A DNA stretch of 64,000 bases, taken from assembly GCA_964348185.1 (NCBI GenBank), contig CAYGBW010000093.1, positions 1 to 64,000 on the forward strand. Direction: 5' to 3'. Both the position numbers and the translations under genes were made by a program. A model generated the notes under the pieces. That model was not told where the DNA came from, searched no databases, and saw nothing but the letters and a program-made list of their open reading frames with translations. This document shows, piece after piece, positions 58,897-64,000 of this stretch (the stretch's first letter is position 1; every line of letters begins with the position of its first letter). This DNA comes from CAYGBW01 sp964348185. Its GTDB lineage: Bacteria > Desulfobacterota > BSN033 > WVXP01.

Positions 58897-59428
58897 AGCG
58901 TCTCCGTTGGTATATCCAGCTTTCTTGGTGGCACCGGCCAGAATGACTTTTCTTGTCACAAAAGCCCTCAAGCACCTCAGTGATTATATCGGCAATTCTT
59001 TACGAGATCAATGGTCGGTGAGATACGACGCAGTAACCCATTGTCAAATTAGAAGCCGATCATTCGTTTACGACGACTCCAATGTAAATGCTGGAATGAC
59101 AAATGACAAAGCTCAAATGACCAATAGCGATAGATGATTAGCTGAGCTGTTGAGTTAGCGATTGGCCAAACTACCTAACCGTATGATTCTTACTGCGATT
59201 TCAGAGTTTTGAGATTTAGGCATTGGGATTTGACATTTGGGTTTTCACATTTGAAATGACTTCTTCGACACCTCAGAGGGATTTGGGCAAAAGACCGTTA
59301 AAAAGAAGCGAGAAGTCAGGAAACTCCCTATCTCCATTCCTTGACAAAGCTCATGAGTTCCATTAGGTTGAACCTGCCAGGGGCAGTTAACTTTTCCTCA
59401 AACTCGTTTTTTGGGTGGAGCAGAGTCT
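58897..59428. repeat. Gene-free stretch with AT-rich mirrored repeats
   Basis: About 530 bp without a gene. AATGACAAATGACAAAGC (from 59095) and the mirrored form GGGATTTGACATTTGGG (from 59227) form loose inverted repeats like those flanking the four-helix-bundle remnant. A possible -35 (TTGACA, 59341-59346) with a weak -10 (TAGGTT, 59364-59369) precedes the XRE-cupin gene. Confidence 0.45.
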
Positions 59429-59980
59429 ATGACAAGCAAACCAAAGGAGAAATCCCTCGGGACAAGAATAGGTCGTCTGAGGAGGGGAAAAAACCTTTCC
59501 CTTCAGGATCTTGCCAATGAAACGGGGTTGACCGCTGAGTTCATAGGGAATGTCGAAGCCGGAAGGGTGCTACCCCCGGTGGCGGTTCTCATTCGGATCT
59601 CAAAGGCCCTTTCTGTCGATGCAGGCTCCCTTTTATCGGAAGAAGAAGAGAGAGTCGCCGCAGAGAAGAGGCGGCGGAGGTTCATCAGGCGGACCCAGGA
59701 ATACGCCTATCAGGTCCTGACTCCTGGCGCTGAGACGAAACACCTGAAGGCCTTTCTGGTTACCATTGATCCAATGAAAGAACACAAAATGGTCGAATAC
59801 GCCCACGAAGGGGAAGAGTTCATTTACGTCCTAGAGGGCAGAGTGGAAGTATTGGTCGGTGAAAACTCAAATATCCTGAAACGGGAGCAAACCCTCCACT
59901 TCGACTCAGCCGTTGTCCACAAACTCAGAAATCTCGGCAAAGTCCCGGCCAAACTGATCGTTGTGATTTATACACCCTGA
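59429..59980 (+). CDS. XRE family regulator with C-terminal cupin
   Basis: A 183-residue regulator. An N-terminal Cro/C1 helix-turn-helix (IGRLRRGKNLSLQDLANETGL...NVEAGRVLPPV, about 12-65) is joined by a basic linker (KRRRRFIRR) to a double-stranded beta-helix cupin (about 105-180, HEGEEFIYVLEGRVEVLV and HKLRNLGKVPAKLIVV). Proteins of this layout sense small metabolites and act as repressors. The ATG at 59429 has GGTGGAG upstream. The target is unknown; the divergent or neighbouring genes give no firm hint. Confidence 0.92.
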   Translation: MTSKPKEKSLGTRIGRLRRGKNLSLQDLANETGLTAEFIGNVEAGRVLPPVAVLIRISKALSVDAGSLLSEEEERVAAEKRRRRFIRRTQEYAYQVLTPGAETKHLKAFLVTIDPMKEHKMVEYAHEGEEFIYVLEGRVEVLVGENSNILKREQTLHFDSAVVHKLRNLGKVPAKLIVVIYTP

Positions 59981-60086
59981 GGACAGGAGTCAGAAGCCAG
60001 AATGGAAGGGAAGCAAGCAAGGGCCTTTCAAAGTCTGATATGAGTATTGCTTATCTATTCAGACTCCTGGCTTCTGACTCCTGTCC
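59981..60086. repeat. 20-bp perfect inverted repeat
   Basis: GGACAGGAGTCAGAAGCCAG (59981-60000) is exactly complementary to 60067-60086. The left arm starts at the base after the XRE-cupin stop and the right arm lies inside the 3' end of the next minus-strand gene. A related unit (CTGGCTCCTGACTCC) occurs near 51259. Confidence 0.8.
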
Positions 60087-60342
60087 CCTCGATTTTGAAA
60101 TCCTTCCTCAGGTCTCCGATGAGAGCCTTTGCCCTCTCCACAAACTCCTTTGGGACCATGACGGTAGCCCAACCCTTCTGAGTGATGAACAGGCCATCGT
60201 AGGCTGTATCAGAATACCTGCGGATCAGGAAGGGTACCCCTTCTCTTTCAAGGGCCTGGGAGACTCTATCCTCCTCAAATCGATCCTCCAGGGTACCGAC
60301 TTTGAACATTTTCCAATGCTGGGTGTTCGGATTATCGGCCAT
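60055..60342 (-). CDS. DUF2007-like (putative signal-transducing) small protein
   Basis: A 95-residue protein. The core KMFKVGTLEDRFEEDRVSQALEREGVPFLIR resembles DUF2007 proteins, which have a GlnB-like fold and are called putative signal transducers. The last residues (TGVRSQESE) are encoded by the inverted repeat, so the original C-terminus has been replaced. The ATG at 60342 has AGAGG upstream and overlaps the end of the TPR gene by 11 bp. Confidence 0.72.
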   Translation of the reverse strand: MADNPNTQHWKMFKVGTLEDRFEEDRVSQALEREGVPFLIRRYSDTAYDGLFITQKGWATVMVPKEFVERAKALIGDLRKDFKIEGTGVRSQESE

Positions 60343-61012
60343 GGTCCTCTCTTTCCTCTGAGGGGGAATCAGCCGACGGGCCGGGCTCTTCACGCTCGAG
60401 AGCAGCCAACCGCTCTGCCGCCCTCCTGGCATGGTACGTCCCCGGGTATAGCCTGATCACCGCCTGAAACTCCCTGATGGCATCCTCCCTATGGAGGTTG
60501 TTCCAGTATCCCGAGAATTCGTTGTTAAAGACCTCCCCCTTTCTAAACTGGGCATCCGCAGCCAGATTCGACCCAGGATAGGATGCGATGATCTGATCGT
60601 AGATCCCAATCGCTCGGCTGAGGGCCGGAGGAATCTCCTCGTCTCCCCCAAACTGCCCATATTCCCAGAGGGAATTGAGGTAAAGCTCGGCGAGCCCGAA
60701 GTTAAAATCGATAAACTCCTTGAAGCGTGACCTCTCACCCTGGGTCAACTGAATCGCTCTCTGATAGGCGCGTTCACACGCGTAGAAATTCCGTGTCCTT
60801 TCGCATGCTTTGATATACGCTTTCAGCTGACTCACATTCATGGCCTCGATGTTTCTCTTCCCAAGGGTCGGCTCTAAATCCACCGATCCCGGTTCCCCGA
60901 TCTCAGGTCTCTCCGGGTACTGCCGCACGAGCCCTACCCATAGACCGATGAACACCAGAGAGACGGCCAAAAGACCCGAGATACCCCATTTGAGGGTTTT
61001 TGTGGTTCCCAT
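60332..61012 (-). CDS. Membrane-anchored TPR-like protein
   Basis: A 226-residue protein with one N-terminal membrane helix (about 8-30, SGLLAVSLVFIGLWVG) and a TPR-type helical domain in the periplasm (ACERAYQRAIQL and REDAIREFQAVIRLYPGTYHARRAAERL). The end is acidic and rich in Ser and Pro. It resembles YbgF/BamD-like repeat proteins, but no close family is certain. It is coupled to the DUF2007-like gene. Confidence 0.78.
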   Translation of the reverse strand: MGTTKTLKWGISGLLAVSLVFIGLWVGLVRQYPERPEIGEPGSVDLEPTLGKRNIEAMNVSQLKAYIKACERTRNFYACERAYQRAIQLTQGERSRFKEFIDFNFGLAELYLNSLWEYGQFGGDEEIPPALSRAIGIYDQIIASYPGSNLAADAQFRKGEVFNNEFSGYWNNLHREDAIREFQAVIRLYPGTYHARRAAERLAALEREEPGPSADSPSEEREDHGR

Positions 61013-61431
61013 GGGCCACTCAACAATTACGCATGTCTCGATCTGCCTGAGGCCGTTTCCGTCAAAGGAATTTCCTCCTAGTCTAACAGATCTTTCTGGC
61101 TTTTCATAGGCCTGTCTCTTGTCGTTCCCTTGGTGGGAAGCCTCCGACGATGCCGATCGTTCAAGGGGGACTTTTCAGACTCAGCGTATTCAGCCTGCCC
61201 TTCAAACGCTCTCTCGTTTCCAACCGCGAATAAGGTCTGTTGTGCGTATGCACGCAAATCATGGGATCAGGTATGAGTGCCTTGATCTCTTCCAACGGTT
61301 TTCCTGAGCTTGATGGTCCTAATGCCCGCGCAAGGGACTAGGGACAGGAACCTCAAGCATTCGACTTCACCTCCTCAAGCCCTGCCAACCTCCCGTCCTG
61401 TTTGTCGAGGGATGAGAGACAGAGACACGTC

Positions 61432-61459
61432 TTGACAACCCTTACTGCTTGTCTATAAC
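61432..61459 (+). promoter_or_regulatory. Promoter upstream of the aminotransferase gene
   Basis: TTGACA (61432-61437), a 16-bp spacer and TATAAC (61454-61459). The start near 61467 gives a leader of about 240 nt. The gene-free region 61013-61519 otherwise holds nothing I can name. Confidence 0.6.
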
Positions 61460-61519
61460 CTAAGGAGAACCGAGGATTGAGCGATCCCCTGTCACCATGG
61501 CTTGCCTTGAGCCGATCTC

Positions 61520-61708
61520 ATGAAACAGCGGCTTCGTCTAGAGGAAAATGACAACCCCCAAAAAGCTGGCCAAGGATTTCGAGCTCTGATAGCAATTCCA
61601 AAAGCTGTGGCCATTTCCGTTCGAGAGGCAATGAGGTTGGCTGCGACCTCTTTAGCTACCATTCAGACGCAGCTTACACCATGTTTGGCAAAGGAGGAGG
61701 CCGAATGA
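61520..61708 (+). CDS. Possible small ORF coupled to the aminotransferase gene
   Basis: A 62-codon frame (MKQRLRLEEND...CLAKEEAE) in the leader of the aminotransferase mRNA. Its stop overlaps the aminotransferase start as ATGA. There is no ribosome binding site before its ATG and no known family, so it may be a chance frame; the coupling is the only support. Confidence 0.25.
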   Translation: MKQRLRLEENDNPQKAGQGFRALIAIPKAVAISVREAMRLAATSLATIQTQLTPCLAKEEAE

Positions 61709-62868
61709 GAGAACATGCACTCTTTAATATGTCCGCTGGACCGATCGAGGGCACACCGAGAACGTTGCGGGCTCTTTCCCGCCAGATTATGTACCATTAC
61801 GATCCCGAGTTTGCGGATATTTTTGATGATACAACAGAGAAACTGAAGAAGCTTTTCAAAACCAGAAATGACGTGATCATCATGCAGGGAGAAGCGCTCC
61901 TTGGACTTGAAGCGGCTGCCTTTTGCACGATTAATGAGGGGGACAAATGCCTCAATTTGGTTTCCGGTGTGTACGGGGATCTCTATGCCTGGTATATCAA
62001 ATCCTTTGGTGGAGAACTTCTGGAGGTACGAACTGACTACAACAAGGCCATCGACCCTGCAGACGTCGAGAAAGCCTTCAAGGACAATCCGGACATCAAG
62101 ATCATGTCAGTCGTTCACTGCGAAACCCCTTCTGGGACTCTCAATCCAATCAAGGAGATTTGCCAGATTGCCAAAAAATACGGCGCCCTCACCATTGTGG
62201 ATGCGGTTTCGTCTATGGGTAGCGTCGATGTTGAAACCGACCAGTGGAGGCTTGACATCTGCGTTGTGGGACCCCAGAAATGTATTGCCTCGTCACCTGG
62301 GCTGGCACTCGTCTCCATTAGCGAGGAGGCCTGGGAAAAGATGCGGAAAAAGAAAAACCCGGTGCGTTATTCTTATCTGAGCATGCTCGACATGAAAGAA
62401 CAGTGGCTGGTCGAAAAGGAGAAAAGAAAGTTTCCCTTTACCATTTTTACCTCCGAGGTTGTCGCACTCAATGAAGCATTGAACCAGTTGTTTGAAGAGG
62501 GCCCAAACGCTGTGATTGCCAGACATCAATCGGCTGCAAGGATGTGCCGCGAGGGTGTGAAGGGAATGGGGTTGCGACTTTGGGCCGACTCAGAGGATAT
62601 CTGTGCGACGTGCGCAACGGCCATCAAATCGCCAGAGGGATTGGACGATGCCAAACTGAGGCGCCACATGTACGATAATTACAGGATTTTGATTTCAGGA
62701 GGGTTCGGCGAGCTGAACGGGAAGCTTTTTCGCATTGGTCACATGGGTAAAATGGCCCAGCCTGTCTACGTGGCTGCAGCTCTGGCAATGTTAGAGAAAT
62801 CCTTGAAGGACATGGGATACCCCGTTAAGCTGGGAAGCGGTGTGGGGGCGGCCCTTGAGGTGATTTGA
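61705..62868 (+). CDS. Class V aminotransferase, pyridoxamine-pyruvate type
   Basis: A 387-residue PLP enzyme. The ATG at 61705 has a very strong AGGAGGAGG upstream. Its sequence pattern (LFNMSAGPIEGTPRTL, MYHYDPEF, QGEALLGLEAAA, SVVHCETPSGTLNPI, IVDAVSSMGS) resembles pyridoxamine-pyruvate aminotransferase within the alanine-glyoxylate aminotransferase group. The PLP lysine is in VVGPQKCIASSPGL. The terminal GSGVGAALEVI is also typical. The true substrate may be pyridoxamine, alanine/glyoxylate or ureidoglycine. A nucleoside-type ABC transporter gene follows after 79 bp. Confidence 0.85.
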   Translation: MREHALFNMSAGPIEGTPRTLRALSRQIMYHYDPEFADIFDDTTEKLKKLFKTRNDVIIMQGEALLGLEAAAFCTINEGDKCLNLVSGVYGDLYAWYIKSFGGELLEVRTDYNKAIDPADVEKAFKDNPDIKIMSVVHCETPSGTLNPIKEICQIAKKYGALTIVDAVSSMGSVDVETDQWRLDICVVGPQKCIASSPGLALVSISEEAWEKMRKKKNPVRYSYLSMLDMKEQWLVEKEKRKFPFTIFTSEVVALNEALNQLFEEGPNAVIARHQSAARMCREGVKGMGLRLWADSEDICATCATAIKSPEGLDDAKLRRHMYDNYRILISGGFGELNGKLFRIGHMGKMAQPVYVAAALAMLEKSLKDMGYPVKLGSGVGAALEVI

Positions 62869-62947
62869 TCCCTCTCAAGAAGGCGACTATGCTGAGTTTT
62901 GCGAGGGAGAAAGGGAAGTGCTGGACACGGGGGGTGGTGAGGAGACC

Positions 62948-64000
62948 GTGAATTCCGAATACCTAGTGGAGATGGAAGGGGTCACCAAGAGATTCCCGGG
63001 TATCCTAGCCAATGACCACATCGATTTCAATCTAAGAAAAGGGGAGATTCATACGCTTCTGGGAGAAAACGGCGCGGGCAAGACCACCCTGATGAACATT
63101 CTTTCTGGTATGGTTCAACCCGATGAAGGGGCAATCTTCGTCAAAGGCAGACCAGCCTACATCCGTTCTCCCCATGATGCCCTTGCTCTGGGCATTGGGA
63201 TGGTATATCAGCATTTCACGTTGGTTCCCACCCTATCGGTTGTCGAGAATGTTGTCTTGGGTCATGAATCCCGTCTCTTTTTAGACCTTGTCGAGGCCGA
63301 AAGGCGGTTAAAAGAAATCATGTTGGAAACGGGTCTGAGCGTTGATCCCCATGCCAGAGTCTGGCATCTCTCCGTGGGCGAGCAACAGCGCGTGGAGATC
63401 ATCAAGGTTCTCTATCGGGGTTCTGAGATCCTGGTTCTAGACGAGCCTACCTCAGTTCTCACACCCCTTGAGGCAGAAGAGCTTTTCAAGATCCTGAAAA
63501 AACTCATCCCCATGGAAAAGTCGGTGATCTTCATTACCCACAAATTGGAAGAGGCAGTTCGGATCAGTGATCGCATTACCGTGCTAAGACGAGGGAGAAA
63601 GGTCGAAGAGCTCGAGCTTCAAGGGTTGAAAGAAACCGATGCCCAAAGGGGCGTGGATCACATTATCCAAGCGATGTTCGGATCGATTGAGGTTCCCCAT
63701 ACCGTCAGGAAGTCCAGAGACATGTCCGGAGAAACGGTTTTGAGGGTCAGGGAACTTACCGTAGAGAATGACAAGGGTTTTGACGCTCTTCGTGGTCTGT
63801 CATTGACGCTAAGGTTAGGAGAAATACTTGGGATTGCCGGTGTCGAGGGAAATGGACAGAAGGAGCTTGCGGAAGCGATTGCGGGCAAACGGAGAATCAA
63901 GACAGGAGAGGTTGAGTTGAAGGGAACCTCCACCGCCCGTAGACGGGTCGGATGGGCTTCAAAAATGGGCGTCTCCTACGTGACTGATGATCGGATGGGA
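62948..64000 (+). CDS. ABC transporter ATPase of the nucleoside/sugar type (3' end outside window)
   Basis: 351 codons of a double-ABC ATPase (NupO/YufO- or RbsA-like) are visible, starting with GTG; GTG at 62918 is the alternative. Domain one is complete: GENGAGKTTLMNIL, Q-loop GMVYQHFTLVPTLSV, signature LSVGEQQRVEIIKVL and Walker B EILVLDEPTSVLTP. The second domain begins with VLRVRELTVENDKG and shows GIAGVEGNGQKEL in place of a standard Walker A, as usual in this group. Partners would be two permeases and a BmpA-type lipoprotein. With the aminotransferase upstream, uptake of a purine, nucleoside or vitamin is plausible. Confidence 0.92.
   Translation, partial: MNSEYLVEMEGVTKRFPGILANDHIDFNLRKGEIHTLLGENGAGKTTLMNILSGMVQPDEGAIFVKGRPAYIRSPHDALALGIGMVYQHFTLVPTLSVVENVVLGHESRLFLDLVEAERRLKEIMLETGLSVDPHARVWHLSVGEQQRVEIIKVLYRGSEILVLDEPTSVLTPLEAEELFKILKKLIPMEKSVIFITHKLEEAVRISDRITVLRRGRKVEELELQGLKETDAQRGVDHIIQAMFGSIEVPHTVRKSRDMSGETVLRVRELTVENDKGFDALRGLSLTLRLGEILGIAGVEGNGQKELAEAIAGKRRIKTGEVELKGTSTARRRVGWASKMGVSYVTDDRMG

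Overview
The window looks like chromosomal DNA of a strictly anaerobic, diderm bacterium, most likely a member of the Desulfobacterota (former Deltaproteobacteria). The evidence is a selenocysteine-containing periplasmic formate dehydrogenase with its maturation gene, a second selenoprotein of the UshA-like type, selA, a NifU/NifS pair, a ferritin-like protein, a type II secretion operon, bactofilin, a DUF4911 protein and an archaeal-type EhaR-like HAD protein. There is no tRNA, rRNA, CRISPR array, prophage or intact insertion sequence that I can recognise.

Layout. 1-3.8 kb: the 3' end of lon, a DksA/TraR-type zinc finger gene, and an unnamed pair (polytopic membrane protein plus secreted von Willebrand A protein). 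3.9-15.3 kb: a co-directional selenium and formate block, consisting of a promoter with a structured, terminator-ended leader, fdhA (UGA = Sec), fdhB, fdhE, the UshA-like selenoprotein (UGA = Sec), a B12-binding/radical SAM gene, selA, an RluD-type pseudouridine synthase and pgeF. 15.7-19.1 kb, minus strand: patatin, M42 peptidase, small secreted protein, PilZ protein. 19.3-21.4 kb: nifU-nifS from a clear promoter. 21.5-26.7 kb: sodium/solute symporter, a MurU/AmgK-like cell-wall recycling pair and a sigma-54 activator. 27.3-39.8 kb, minus strand: type II secretion genes gspC-D-(parA-like)-E-F-G-H-I-J-K, flanked by a Nudix gene, a secreted protein, an isochorismatase-like gene and a truncated tatD. 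39.9-46.5 kb: ABC-F ATPase, hybrid histidine kinase, M23 peptidase, bactofilin, an unknown protein. 46.7-51.2 kb, minus strand: ferritin-like, rhomboid, EhaR-like HAD, formyltransferase-like and PfkB kinase genes. 51.4-61 kb: isochorismatase-like, membrane/DUF4332, TIM-barrel, DUF4911, M48, TPR lipoprotein, LolB-like, MoaD-like, XRE-cupin, DUF2007-like and TPR genes. 61.7-64 kb: a pyridoxamine-pyruvate-type aminotransferase and the start of a nucleoside-type ABC transporter ATPase.

How the parts work together. FdhA and FdhB form a Tat-exported formate dehydrogenase, FdhE matures it, and SelA makes the Sec-tRNA needed to read UGA in both fdhA and the UshA-like gene. Each UGA is followed by a hairpin whose apical loop starts 23 nt after it, as expected for a bacterial SECIS. 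The Gsp proteins form most of a type II secretion system, but no gspL or gspM is present. Several intergenic regions carry small palindromic repeats: a 100-bp element in two copies, and a perfect 24-bp inverted repeat enclosing a decayed four-helix-bundle (23S IVS-type) gene.
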